In this document: positions 24,619 to 33,183 of the stretch, piece by piece
Layout: every line of letters starts with the position of its first letter
How positions within the stretch are numbered: the stretch's first letter is position 1
Assembly: GCF_003050745.1 (NCBI RefSeq)
Contig: NZ_QAOF01000002.1
Span: forward strand, 62,001 to 126,000
DNA: 64,000 nucleotides
DNA from: Sphingomonas sp. PP-CE-3G-477
GTDB lineage: Bacteria; Pseudomonadota; Alphaproteobacteria; Sphingomonadales; Sphingomonadaceae
Direction: 5' to 3'
Program-made: the position numbers and the translations under genes
Notes under the pieces: generated by a model
Told to the model about the DNA's origin: nothing
Seen by the model: only the letters and a program-made list of their open reading frames with translations
Databases searched by the model: none

Positions 24619-27078
24619 ATGACTGCTTATCGTACCGCGTTGGCGCTTGCCGCCTCGACTTTCGCCTTTGCGAGCGCGCATGCCGCATACGCCCAGGACG
24701 TGCCCGCCGATGCCCCGGCTCAGGCTGCGGCGGTGCCCGACACGCAGGACGACATCATCGTCACGGGCACGCGGACGGCGGGTCGGTCGCGGCTCGACAG
24801 CGCGGCGCCGGTCGACGTGCTGAGCTCGGCGGCACTCCAGCGGCAGGGGACGACCGAGCTTGGCGCAGCGCTGTCGGCGATCGCGCCGTCGATCGACTTC
24901 CCGCGGCCGTCCGCGGTCGACGGGACCGATGCGATCCGCCCGGCGACGCTGCGTGGCCTTTCGCCCGACCAGACTTTGGTCCTGATCAACGGCGTGCGCG
25001 GCCATACCGCGGCTTTGCTCAACCTCGGTGGCTCGGTCGGGCGCGGCTCGGCGGCGGTAGACCTGAACACGATCCCGACCGTCGCACTCGACCGGATCGA
25101 AGTGCTGCGTGACGGCGCGTCGGCGCAATATGGCTCGGACGCGATCGCCGGCGTCGTCAATCTCCGTCTGCGGGAAGCACGCTCGGGCGGCGCGGCATCG
25201 GTCACCTACGGCTTCTACAACACCGATATCGACACCGCGCGCGGCAGTCGCAGCAGGACGGGCGAGCCGACCGTGTCGGTATCCGGCTGGCAGGGGCTCG
25301 GTTTCGGCGAGGACGGGTTCCTGACCCTCTCGGGCGAATATCTGAACCGCCAGGCGACCAATCGCGCCGATTTCGACACCCGCGCCCTGGTCCGGGTTCC
25401 CGGCACACCCGCCCGGGTGACCGGTCGCTTCGGCGATCCCAAGGTCGAGCAGTACAGCATCTTCGCCAATGCCGGCACGACGCTGAGCGGCACGTGGAAG
25501 CTGTACGGCTGGCTCGGCTATCAGGACCGCGACACGCGCAGCGCGGCCTTCCCGCGGCTGCCGCTGGCGTCGGACCCGGTAGCCGTCGCGCGACTGGAAC
25601 TCGCAGGGCTTTCCGACGGCTTCCTGCCGCTGATCAATACCAAGTCGCGCGACCTCAACTCGGCGCTCGGGATCAAGGGCGAACTCGCCGACTGGAACGT
25701 CGACCTGAACGTCAGCTATGGCCGCAACAAGATCGGTTTCCGCACGCTGGACTCGGCGAACTACGCCTATGGCCGAACTACCCAGAGGGATTTCTCGGAC
25801 GGCGCGCTGATCTATGACCAGTACATCGTCGGGCTCGACGTCGATCGCAAGTTCGACGTGTTGCAGGGCGTCAACGTCGCGTTCGGGCTCGAAGGGCGCC
25901 GCGAAGGGTTCAAGATCCAGTCGGGCGAACTCGCATCCTATGGCTATCCCACCACCGGCACGGTGACCGGCGCATTGCCGACCGCACCCCCGGGTGCGCA
26001 GGGCTTTGGCGGTTTCTCGCCCGACAACGCGATCGAGCGGAGCCGCCGCAACGGCAGCGTCTATCTCGATATCGAAGCACAGGTGACGGACAAGTTCCTC
26101 GTCGGCCTGGCCGGCCGCGCCGAGGATTATTCGGATTTCGGCTCGACCGCGACCGGCAAGGTTTCCGCACGCTATGACTTTGCGCGTTGGTTCGCCTTGC
26201 GCGGTACGGCCTCGACCGGTTTCCGTGCGCCGGCGCTTCAGCAGCAATACTTCACCTCGGTCGCCACCGTGATCCAGAACGGAAACCCGATCCAGACCGG
26301 CACGTACCCATCGATCAGCCCCATCGCCAGCAGGCTCGGCGGCCTTCCGCTCGAGCCCGAGAAGTCGACCAACCTTTCGGTCGGCACGGTCTTCCGCTTT
26401 GGCGGGTTCGACCTGACCGTGGACGCCTACCGCATCCGCATCCGCAACCAGATCGGGCTGTCGGAGAACCTCGCCGCCGCCGGCAATGCACAGGTTGCGG
26501 CATTGCTGGCGCCGTTCAACGTTAGCGCCGCACGGTTCTTCATCAACGGGCTCGCCTCGACCACCAAGGGGATCGACGCCGTCGCGCATTACCGGCTGCC
26601 GACCGATGCCGTCGGCACATTCGACCTCACCATCGCGGGCAACGTCAACGACGTGAACGTGACGCGCGTGCCGACCTCGACCTCGGCGCTCAACCCCGCA
26701 CCGACGCTGTTCGCGCGCAGCCGTATCGAGTCGCTCGAAAACGGCACGCCGGGCGAGAAGGTGACGGGTTCGATCGACTGGTCGCTGGCCGATTTCGGCG
26801 CGACTGCGCGCGTCACCTATTATGGCGACGTCAACCAGCCGGGTACGACCGAAGCAGGCGACGTGCACAGCGGCAAGCACGTCATCACCGATCTCGAACT
26901 CCGCTATCAGGCGAAGAGAGGCGCACAGTTCGGGCTGGGCGTCAGCAACCTGTTCGACGTCTATCCCGATGCGACGATCGCCGCGAACAATTCGACCGGC
27001 GTGATCGGCTTCCCCTATTACTCGCCGTTCGGGTTCAACGGCCGCTACATCTATGCGCGCGCCGGCTTGAGCTGGTGA
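24619..27078 (+). CDS. TonB-dependent receptor after the desaturase/acetyltransferase operon
   Basis: An 819-residue receptor with a signal peptide (about 1-26, ending AYAQ), a TonB-box-like DDIIVTGTR and a plug with VLINGVRGHTAALL and RIEVLRDGASAQYGSDAIAG. The barrel ends in aromatic residues (YARAGLSW). I chose the ATG at 24619 behind an AGGG site; the open frame upstream is shadow coding. It lies 68 bases after the gamma-glutamyl hydrolase on the same strand, so it may import the substrate of that operon. The plug style resembles vitamin B12- or siderophore-type receptors, but the ligand cannot be told. Confidence 0.92.
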   Translation: MTAYRTALALAASTFAFASAHAAYAQDVPADAPAQAAAVPDTQDDIIVTGTRTAGRSRLDSAAPVDVLSSAALQRQGTTELGAALSAIAPSIDFPRPSAVDGTDAIRPATLRGLSPDQTLVLINGVRGHTAALLNLGGSVGRGSAAVDLNTIPTVALDRIEVLRDGASAQYGSDAIAGVVNLRLREARSGGAASVTYGFYNTDIDTARGSRSRTGEPTVSVSGWQGLGFGEDGFLTLSGEYLNRQATNRADFDTRALVRVPGTPARVTGRFGDPKVEQYSIFANAGTTLSGTWKLYGWLGYQDRDTRSAAFPRLPLASDPVAVARLELAGLSDGFLPLINTKSRDLNSALGIKGELADWNVDLNVSYGRNKIGFRTLDSANYAYGRTTQRDFSDGALIYDQYIVGLDVDRKFDVLQGVNVAFGLEGRREGFKIQSGELASYGYPTTGTVTGALPTAPPGAQGFGGFSPDNAIERSRRNGSVYLDIEAQVTDKFLVGLAGRAEDYSDFGSTATGKVSARYDFARWFALRGTASTGFRAPALQQQYFTSVATVIQNGNPIQTGTYPSISPIASRLGGLPLEPEKSTNLSVGTVFRFGGFDLTVDAYRIRIRNQIGLSENLAAAGNAQVAALLAPFNVSAARFFINGLASTTKGIDAVAHYRLPTDAVGTFDLTIAGNVNDVNVTRVPTSTSALNPAPTLFARSRIESLENGTPGEKVTGSIDWSLADFGATARVTYYGDVNQPGTTEAGDVHSGKHVITDLELRYQAKRGAQFGLGVSNLFDVYPDATIAANNSTGVIGFPYYSPFGFNGRYIYARAGLSW

Positions 27079-27200
27079 TTAAATCATAGCGTCATGATAG
27101 GGTATTGCGTTCGACCGCATCGCTCGGTAGCTTTCGGTTCCAGAATCGATGTTGCGCAATGCGGTCGTAATTCTGAATTAGTCATTACGGAGACCATTCG

Positions 27201-27419
27201 ATGAAGAAGATCACGATCGTGCCGATGATTGCAGTCATGGCACTCAGCCTTGCCGCATGCTCCAAGCCGGCCGACACGTCGAATGTCACCGACATCGAGA
27301 CGAACACGGTCGTCGAGGATACGGATTCGAACCTGTCGGCAGTCGACGGCATCGAAACCAGCAACTCGGCCGATCTCGAGAACTCCGCCGATCTGAACAG
27401 CAGCGGCAACGCTCTCTGA
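27201..27419 (+). CDS. Small acidic lipoprotein
   Basis: A 72-residue protein with a lysine-rich start, a hydrophobic segment and a lipobox ending at Cys20 (ALSLAAC). The mature part is low-complexity and rich in Asp, Asn, Ser and Thr, with no aromatic residues. GGAG precedes the ATG by about 9 bases, and a clear terminator follows. I do not recognise a family. The upstream 27079-27200 gap contains a 9-bp inverted repeat (27112-27120 with 27159-27167). Confidence 0.75.
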   Translation: MKKITIVPMIAVMALSLAACSKPADTSNVTDIETNTVVEDTDSNLSAVDGIETSNSADLENSADLNSSGNAL

Positions 27420-27441
27420 TCGTCTGAGACCTGATCTGACG

Positions 27442-27534
27442 GCAGGCAGGGGCCGATCTTCAGCGATCGGTTTCTTGCCTGCAAACAACAAGGCGATGCG
27501 TTCCATTTCAGGATGGGGCGTGTCGCCTTTTTTT
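27442..27534 (+). terminator. Terminator of the small lipoprotein gene
   Basis: Two hairpins follow the stop. The first pairs GCAGGCA (27442-27448) with TGCCTGC (27476-27482), with inner CCGATC/GATCGG. The second pairs AAGGCGA (27490-27496) with TCGCCTT (27523-27529), with inner CCAT/ATGG, and runs into seven Ts. The second is a classic rho-independent terminator on the forward strand. Confidence 0.8.
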
Positions 27535-27559
27535 GTATTTAATCGTTTGTATTCGGATC

Positions 27560-27734
27560 GTTACGACTAAATTTAACTGGTCGCATTTAGTACTCGATCC
27601 GCCGCTGATACTGACGAATCCTATTCCCTATGCAATCGGTGTGTATTACGAGGGGATCACGTCAAGGCGAAGTGAAGCTCCCTAGACGGAACCTCGTGGT
27701 CCAGCAGAACCCCTCTGCTGGGCCACCGTTTTTT
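27560..27734 (+). ncRNA. Candidate small RNA between two forward terminators
   Basis: Between the lipoprotein terminator and a second strong forward-strand terminator there is no credible gene, yet the second terminator must end some transcript. The AT-rich stretch at 27536-27600 could hold a promoter, and the following 100 or so bases up to the hairpin would be a small RNA. I do not recognise an Rfam family and cannot place the 5' end, so the start given is approximate. Confidence 0.35.
27696..27734 (+). terminator. Strong rho-independent terminator without an upstream gene
   Basis: A 12-bp stem (GTGGTCCAGCAG with CTGCTGGGCCAC, one G-U pair) closes a 7-base loop and is followed by CG and six Ts. 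The T-run is only on the forward strand, so it does not serve the convergent DedA gene. Confidence 0.8.
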
Positions 27735-27822
27735 CGTGGCCCGATCGATCCGGCCACGCGCATGCCGTCGGCTCGCACCGGCCGACGGCATCGCTGCGAC
27801 AGTCGAGACGTGGGGTGGATCG

Positions 27823-28407
27823 TCAGCGCGGCGACGCGACGGCGTTCGATCGTCGTCCGCGCCAGTACCGGATCACCGCCATCACCGATGCGATCACGAT
27901 TGCCAGGATCGCGACTCCGACCAGCTTGTGCTTCGGCATGATGCTGTGGACCGCGTCCAGCAACGTGTCGCCGAACAGATAGCCGATCCCGGTGAACATT
28001 ACGCCCCAGACCGCAGCCGAGATCGCGTTGAGCGCCATGAACGTGCGCGCCGGGACATGCGACGTGCCGATCGCGATCGGGCTGATCGTCCGCAGGCCGT
28101 AGAGGAAGCGGAAGCCGAGGATGAAGATCGTCGGATGCCGTTCGAGCGTGTCGAGTGCCTTGGCGAATGCGGGTTTCGCCGCGATCCTGCGGACCCGTGC
28201 CGTATCGCGGTAGCGCCGCCCGGCGAGGAAGAAGAGCTGGTCCGCGGCGAACGAGCCCGCGACCGCCGCTGCTGCGCTGCCCCAGAGCGGCAGCAGGTCC
28301 TGATGCGCGAGCAGACCGCCGGTAACGACGGCGGTCTCGCCCTCTATCCCTGCACCCAGGAAGATCGCGGCGAGGCCGTATTGGGCGATGAGCGTTTCGA
28401 TCGACAT
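27823..28407 (-). CDS. DedA-family membrane protein
   Basis: A 194-residue inner-membrane protein of the DedA/SNARE-associated family, thought to be lipid scramblases or flippases. Family signs are the N-terminal FLGAGIEGETAVVTGGLLA, the GRRYRDT loop, and FILGFRFLYGLRTISPIAIG, which carries the conserved arginines. Hydrophobic segments lie near 10-30, 40-60, 130-150 and 165-185. AAGGA precedes the ATG. The following gene on the same strand is unrelated. Role likely in envelope homeostasis. Confidence 0.9.
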   Translation of the reverse strand: MSIETLIAQYGLAAIFLGAGIEGETAVVTGGLLAHQDLLPLWGSAAAAVAGSFAADQLFFLAGRRYRDTARVRRIAAKPAFAKALDTLERHPTIFILGFRFLYGLRTISPIAIGTSHVPARTFMALNAISAAVWGVMFTGIGYLFGDTLLDAVHSIMPKHKLVGVAILAIVIASVMAVIRYWRGRRSNAVASPR

Positions 28408-28449
28408 CCACCGTCCTTGCCGCAGCGCCGCGCGGTTCGCCAGCGTTGC

Positions 28450-28950
28450 TTAGCGGCCGAGATAATCCATCTTGCCGATCGGTACGCCGCGCATCCTCAG
28501 CAGGGCATAGGCTGTCGTGATGTGGAAATAGAAATTGGGCAGCACGAACCCGAGCACATAGCTTTGCGCCGTGAATTCAAACGTCTGGCTGCGCGTGACG
28601 AGTGTGACGGGTGTGCTTTCCTTGCCGTCGATCGCATCGCGCGGCACGGTGTCGAGAAAGGCGAGCGTTGCCGCGATACGCTGCTGGAGCGCGGCGAAGG
28701 TCGTTTCGTCGTCGGCCATCGCCACCGTCGGGACGCCGCCGATCCGGACCATCGCGCCCTTCGCGGTGTCGCTCGCGCGCTGCACCTGCGCCGTCAGCGG
28801 CGCCATGTCCGCGATCAGGCGGGTATCGAGCATCTCGGACTCGGCGACGCCGGTGTCGCGCGCGAACGCCTCGCCGGTCGTGAGGATCGCCGAGAGGCTG
28901 GCGAACCCGCGCCGAAAGGCGGGGACGGTGAGATCATGGAGACTGGTCAT
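28450..28950 (-). CDS. DUF1993-family protein
   Basis: A 166-residue protein of the DUF1993 group, a DinB-like four-helix fold of unknown function. Typical segments are an N-terminal LTVPAFRRGFASLSAIL, a middle SARDTAKGAMVR-like stretch, and the C-terminal LPNFYFHITTAYALLRMRGVPIGKMDYLG. I chose the ATG at 28950; the frame extends upstream but would overlap the glycosylase gene. It is 10 bases downstream of the glycosylase gene on the same strand, so the two may be co-transcribed. Confidence 0.85.
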   Translation of the reverse strand: MTSLHDLTVPAFRRGFASLSAILTTGEAFARDTGVAESEMLDTRLIADMAPLTAQVQRASDTAKGAMVRIGGVPTVAMADDETTFAALQQRIAATLAFLDTVPRDAIDGKESTPVTLVTRSQTFEFTAQSYVLGFVLPNFYFHITTAYALLRMRGVPIGKMDYLGR

Positions 28951-28960
28951 GGACACTGGC

Positions 28961-29503
28961 CTAGGCGCGCGAACCCGGCGGGTCGAGCAGGAACGCGGCG
29001 AGCTGGCTCCAGGCGGGTTGCTTGGCGGCGAGCCCGATCGTGTGGAGCGGGCTGCTCGATGGCAGCGCGACGATCGCCGGCCCCTCATGGTGGGGGCCCA
29101 GCAGTTTCAGTCCCTGCTTGAGCGCGGTGCCACCATTGAATGCGATCGCGCAAAGTCGGGGCAGGCGGGCGACCAGCCCCGCGATATCGTTGCCTGCGAT
29201 GTCGACGATCGCGGCATCGCTGCTGCCCGGCCGTCGCGCCGATCCGACCACGTCCCACAACGCGACGCCGCGCGCGCGCAGCGCGGCGAGCCGATCGTCA
29301 TAGTCCATCGCGACCAGATCCACCCCGACGACCGGCCCCATCAACTGCCAGAATTGGTTCTGCGGATGCGCATAATAGCGCTGGGCCGCGAGCGATCGGT
29401 CGCCAGGCAGGCTGCCCAGTACCAGCACGCGCGCATCTGCCGCCGCAACGGGCGGGAACGAATGCTTCAGCGGCATGGAGAGCGGCATGGGGGTCTTTCG
29501 CAT
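28961..29503 (-). CDS. DNA-deoxyinosine glycosylase (uracil-DNA glycosylase superfamily)
   Basis: About 180 residues with the pattern of the hypoxanthine/deoxyinosine glycosylase branch: VLVLGSLPGDRSLAAQRYYA followed by HPQNQFWQLMG, and near the C-terminus LPSSSPLH. These enzymes excise deaminated adenine from DNA. The start is uncertain: in-frame ATGs at 29503, 29488 and 29476 and a GTG at 29533 all lack a clear ribosome site. The conserved region begins near KHSFPPV, so the 29476 ATG may be the true start. Confidence 0.85.
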   Translation of the reverse strand: MRKTPMPLSMPLKHSFPPVAAADARVLVLGSLPGDRSLAAQRYYAHPQNQFWQLMGPVVGVDLVAMDYDDRLAALRARGVALWDVVGSARRPGSSDAAIVDIAGNDIAGLVARLPRLCAIAFNGGTALKQGLKLLGPHHEGPAIVALPSSSPLHTIGLAAKQPAWSQLAAFLLDPPGSRA

Positions 29504-29613
29504 CACGGGCCCGTGCCGTGTCACGACTGGCACGGTAACCGCAAGCCCGGCGGTGCGAGACTAGTCGGTGACCGGGTTAGTCCCTATGATCGCAGTAATT
29601 CGTCGCGTCCGGC

Positions 29614-31158
29614 ATGGGCGTCGATCGACAGGGGAGGATTGCCGGTTTGGCACAGGACGGACAATTGCCGGCGCTCGCGCGGACTGGGATCGCGGGTCTG
29701 GACGACATCCTCAACGGTGGATTGACGCCCGACCGGATGTATCTGATCGAAGGCACGCCGGGTACGGGCAAGACCACGCTGGGGCTGGGTTTTCTGCTGG
29801 CCGGCGCGGCGGTCGGCGAGACGGGGCTATATATCACGCTGGCGGAAACCGAGATCGAACTCCGCGCGGTCGCGACGACGCATGGCTGGTCGCTCGATTC
29901 GCTCAACCTGTTCGAGATGGTCCCGGCCGACGGCTTGGGCGAGGATCACGAACAGACGCTGCTGCATCCGAGCGAAGTCGAGCTGGGCGAGACGATCCGC
30001 GACGTGATGGCCAAGGTCGACGAGCTTCGCCCGAAGCGCGTGGTGATCGACAGCCTGTCCGAACTGCGGCTGCTCGCGCAGAGCCCGATCCGCTATCGTC
30101 GCCAGATCCTCGCGCTCAAGCACTTCTTCTCGACGCGCGCCTGCACGGTGCTGTTCCTCGACGACAAGAGCGGCTCGGGCAGCGACCTTCAGTTGCACAG
30201 CATCGCGCACGGCGTCGTCTCGCTCGAACAGACCCTGTCCGGGTTCGGCGCGCAACGTCGTCGCCTGCACGTCGTGAAGATGCGCGGTGTGCGGTATCGC
30301 GGCGGTTATCACGACTTCGAGATCGAGCGGGGCGGGCTGTGCGTCTATCCGCGTCTCGTCGCGTCCGAACACGTCATGAAATATTCGGACGAAGCCGTGT
30401 CGACCGGGTCGACCGAACTCGACACGCTGCTGGGCGGTGGCCTCATCCCCGGCACTGCGACGCTGCTGACGGGGCCGGCGGGTGTCGGCAAGACGACCGC
30501 ATCGGTCCAGTCTATGGTCGCGGCGTTGAAACGGGGCGAGCGGGCGGCGTATTTCCTGTTCGACGAGCGGCTTCCGACGTTGCTGAAGCGCAGTGCATCG
30601 CTCGGCATGGACCTGTTGCCGTTCGTCGAGAACGGGCAGCTCGAGCTGCGCGCGATCGATCCGGCCGAAATGTCGCCCGGCGAGTTCTCCGGCGCGGTGC
30701 GGGCCGCGGTCGAGGAGCACGGCGCCAAGATCGTCGTGATCGACAGCCTCAACGCCTATTTGCAGGCGATGCCGAACGAGCAGTTCTTGATCCTGCAAAT
30801 GCACGAGATGCTGACCTATCTCGGCCAGAAGGGGATCGTCAGCCTGCTGATCCTCGGCCTGCACGGGATCACCGGTGACGTCCGGTCCGATGTCGACCTG
30901 AGCTATCTCTCCGACACCATCGTCCAGCTTCGTTATTTCGAGGCACACGGTGAGGTACGCCAGGCGATTTCGGTCATCAAGACGCGTACCGCACGGCACG
31001 AACGGACGATCCGGGAGTTTCAGATCGGTAGCAACGGATTGCTGGTCGGCGAGCCCCTTCGCGAATTCCAGGGCGTGCTGACCGGTGTTCCGACATTCTC
31101 GGGCGAAGGAAAGACGTTGATGGCCAGCCGGTTAGGATTGCGTGACGGGCGCGGCTGA
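29614..31158 (+). CDS. Double-domain KaiC-like RecA-fold ATPase
   Basis: A 514-residue protein with two KaiC domains, near the length of cyanobacterial KaiC. Walker A motifs are GTPGTGKTT (47-55) and GPAGVGKTT (287-295). Aligned by eye to KaiC, the catalytic Glu pairs become Ala77-Glu78 in domain 1 and Asp317-Glu318 in domain 2. The Ser431/Thr432 phosphorylation pair becomes Ser430/Tyr431, before a conserved SDTI. No kaiA or kaiB is near. A TTG at 29647 has a better ribosome site (GGAGG, 9 bases) than the ATG at 29614, so the first 11 residues may not be made. It overlaps the next kinase gene. Confidence 0.9.
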   Translation: MGVDRQGRIAGLAQDGQLPALARTGIAGLDDILNGGLTPDRMYLIEGTPGTGKTTLGLGFLLAGAAVGETGLYITLAETEIELRAVATTHGWSLDSLNLFEMVPADGLGEDHEQTLLHPSEVELGETIRDVMAKVDELRPKRVVIDSLSELRLLAQSPIRYRRQILALKHFFSTRACTVLFLDDKSGSGSDLQLHSIAHGVVSLEQTLSGFGAQRRRLHVVKMRGVRYRGGYHDFEIERGGLCVYPRLVASEHVMKYSDEAVSTGSTELDTLLGGGLIPGTATLLTGPAGVGKTTASVQSMVAALKRGERAAYFLFDERLPTLLKRSASLGMDLLPFVENGQLELRAIDPAEMSPGEFSGAVRAAVEEHGAKIVVIDSLNAYLQAMPNEQFLILQMHEMLTYLGQKGIVSLLILGLHGITGDVRSDVDLSYLSDTIVQLRYFEAHGEVRQAISVIKTRTARHERTIREFQIGSNGLLVGEPLREFQGVLTGVPTFSGEGKTLMASRLGLRDGRG

Positions 31159-33139
31159 CATGGATGACCGTGTCCTGATCCTGGCGCCGAGAGGGCGCGA
31201 CGCCGTCATCGCGGCGGATCTGCTCGGTCGGAACGAGATCGTCGCCGTCGTTTGCGCGGATCAGGCCGTGTTGCTGTCCGAGCTGGATGCGGGTGCCGCG
31301 GTCGTGATGTTGACCGAGGAAGCGCTGACGATGGCGGACAATACGCTCCTCGCCGACTGGGTCGCGGCACAACCCAAATGGGCGGACATCCCGTTCGTCG
31401 TGCTGACGAACGGCAACAAGGCCCCGCGGACCGAACGCGCGACGCAACGCCTCGGCGATCTCGGCAACGTGATCTTGCTGGAACGTCCCCTGCATGCCGA
31501 GGCGATGCTGGGGGCGATCCGGTCCGCGCTGACCGCGCGCCGACGGCAATATGAGCTGCGCGACGTCGCCGTGACGCTCGAACGCGCGGTGCTGGACCGT
31601 ACGAGCGAGCTGCGATCCGCGCGCGAAAGCCTCGAGATCGCGCTCGAGGCGGCGGGCATGGGTAGCTGGGACATCGATCTCCAGACCGGCGAATCCCGGC
31701 GGACGTTGCGACACGATGCGATCTACGGCTATCCCGAGGGGAGGCCCGACTGGAACATGGAAACGTTCCTGAGCCATGTCGATCCGAAGCAGCGCGGCAC
31801 CGTCACGCGCGCGATGACCGAGGCTACGCGGACCGGCAACATCGACGTCGAATACCGGATCGATGCCGCCGACGGCCAGTCGCGGTGGCTCGTCGCCAAG
31901 GGCCGGGTCCGGTATGACGAGAACGGCAAGGCATCGCGGATGACCGGCGTCGTCTCGGATGTCACCGATCGCAAGGAAGCCGATCAGCAACTCGCGCAGG
32001 CGCAGAAGATGGACGCGATCGGCCAGCTCACGGGCGGCGTCGCGCATGATTTCAACAACCTCCTCACCCCGATCGTCGGCAGCCTCGACCTGCTGCGCCG
32101 GCGGCACAAGGACGACGAGCGTACGCAGCGGATGATCGGCGGGGCGTTGCAGGCCGCCGAGCGCGCGGCGACGTTGACACAGCGCTTGCTGGCGTTCGCG
32201 CGGCGACAGGCATTGCAGCCCAAGGCGGTCGATATCGGCGCACTGATCGACGGTCTGGTCGATCTGATGCGTCGCTCGCTCGGCCCGTCGATCGCGGTCA
32301 CGATCGAGATCCCGCGGCATCTGTCGTCGGCGCGCGTCGATCCCAACCAGCTCGAACTCGCGCTGCTCAACCTCGCGATCAACGCGCGCGACGCGATGCC
32401 GGGGGGCGGCAAGCTGCTGCTGTCGGTCAGCGAGACGGTGGTCGACGACCGCAACACGGTCGGCCTCGCGCCCGATCGGTACGTCCGCATCGCCGCGATC
32501 GACACCGGCACCGGCATGGACCGCGCGACGCTGGCGCGCGCGACCGAACCGTTCTTCTCCACCAAGGGCGTCGGCAAGGGCACCGGGCTCGGCCTGTCGA
32601 TGGTGCACGGGCTCGCGGCGCAATCGGGCGGCACGCTCCGCCTGACGAGCGAGCCGGGCGCCGGGACCACGGTCGAGCTGTGGCTCCCCGCGACCGACGA
32701 AGCCGCGGTCGACACCGTCGAGAATGCCGCCGAACCCGTCGCTGCGCGCCGCGCTGCCAAGGTGCTGCTGGTCGACGACGAGGATCTGGTCCGGACCGCC
32801 ACCGCCGACATGCTGCGCGACATCGGGTATTCGGTGGTCGAAGTCTCGTCCGCCAGCCAGGCGCTGTCGGCGATCCGATCGGGCGTCGACGCCGATATCC
32901 TGGTCAGCGACTACCTCATGCCGGGCATGACCGGCGGGCAATTGATCACCGAACTGCGCGCATCCGGAAACCGTATTCCCGCGCTTCTCGTCACCGGATA
33001 TGCGGCGGCCGGCGAAGACGTCCCCAGCGACGTCATCCGCCTCTCCAAGCCGTTCCGCCAGACCGACCTTGCGGCGCGGGTCGACGAACTGCTCCGGCAA
33101 TCACCACCGGGACGTCCGAAACTCCGCGCGGTAGAATGA
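31142..33139 (+). CDS. Hybrid sensor histidine kinase paired with the KaiC-like ATPase
   Basis: A 665-residue soluble hybrid kinase. Residues about 8-130 look like a receiver fold without the usual phospho-acceptor Asp (AAVVMLTEEA), i.e. a pseudo-receiver. A PAS domain follows (about 165-280). Then come a histidine-kinase core with His302 (GGVAHDFNNLL), N-box NLAINARDAMPGGG and G-boxes DTGTGM and GKGTGLGLSM, and a C-terminal receiver with Asp590 (SDYLMPGM). No membrane segment is seen. A GTG start at 31142 has AGGA 5 bases before it and overlaps the KaiC-like gene by 17 bases; the ATG at 31160 is the alternative. The coupling suggests a shared signalling unit. Confidence 0.92.
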   Translation: MTGAADMDDRVLILAPRGRDAVIAADLLGRNEIVAVVCADQAVLLSELDAGAAVVMLTEEALTMADNTLLADWVAAQPKWADIPFVVLTNGNKAPRTERATQRLGDLGNVILLERPLHAEAMLGAIRSALTARRRQYELRDVAVTLERAVLDRTSELRSARESLEIALEAAGMGSWDIDLQTGESRRTLRHDAIYGYPEGRPDWNMETFLSHVDPKQRGTVTRAMTEATRTGNIDVEYRIDAADGQSRWLVAKGRVRYDENGKASRMTGVVSDVTDRKEADQQLAQAQKMDAIGQLTGGVAHDFNNLLTPIVGSLDLLRRRHKDDERTQRMIGGALQAAERAATLTQRLLAFARRQALQPKAVDIGALIDGLVDLMRRSLGPSIAVTIEIPRHLSSARVDPNQLELALLNLAINARDAMPGGGKLLLSVSETVVDDRNTVGLAPDRYVRIAAIDTGTGMDRATLARATEPFFSTKGVGKGTGLGLSMVHGLAAQSGGTLRLTSEPGAGTTVELWLPATDEAAVDTVENAAEPVAARRAAKVLLVDDEDLVRTATADMLRDIGYSVVEVSSASQALSAIRSGVDADILVSDYLMPGMTGGQLITELRASGNRIPALLVTGYAAAGEDVPSDVIRLSKPFRQTDLAARVDELLRQSPPGRPKLRAVE

Positions 33140-33141
33140 GT

Positions 33142-33167
33142 GGGTCCGGCGTTTTACCGCCGGACCC
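33142..33167. terminator. Hairpin between kinase and convergent receptor gene
   Basis: A perfect 10-bp stem (GGGTCCGGCG with CGCCGGACCC) around TTTTAC starts 2 bases after the kinase stop and ends 16 bases before the convergent receptor gene stop. It probably ends transcription in both directions. Confidence 0.65.
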
Positions 33168-33183
33168 GCTTCAATAGCGAGGA

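Noticed and set aside
27630..27941. Short forward frame covering the orphan terminator
   Set aside because: It runs through a strong terminator hairpin and into the convergent DedA gene, with no ribosome site or protein-like composition.
29614..31158. A complete KaiABC clock
   Set aside because: No kaiA- or kaiB-like gene is adjacent and the phosphosite pair is altered, so I call it KaiC-like only.
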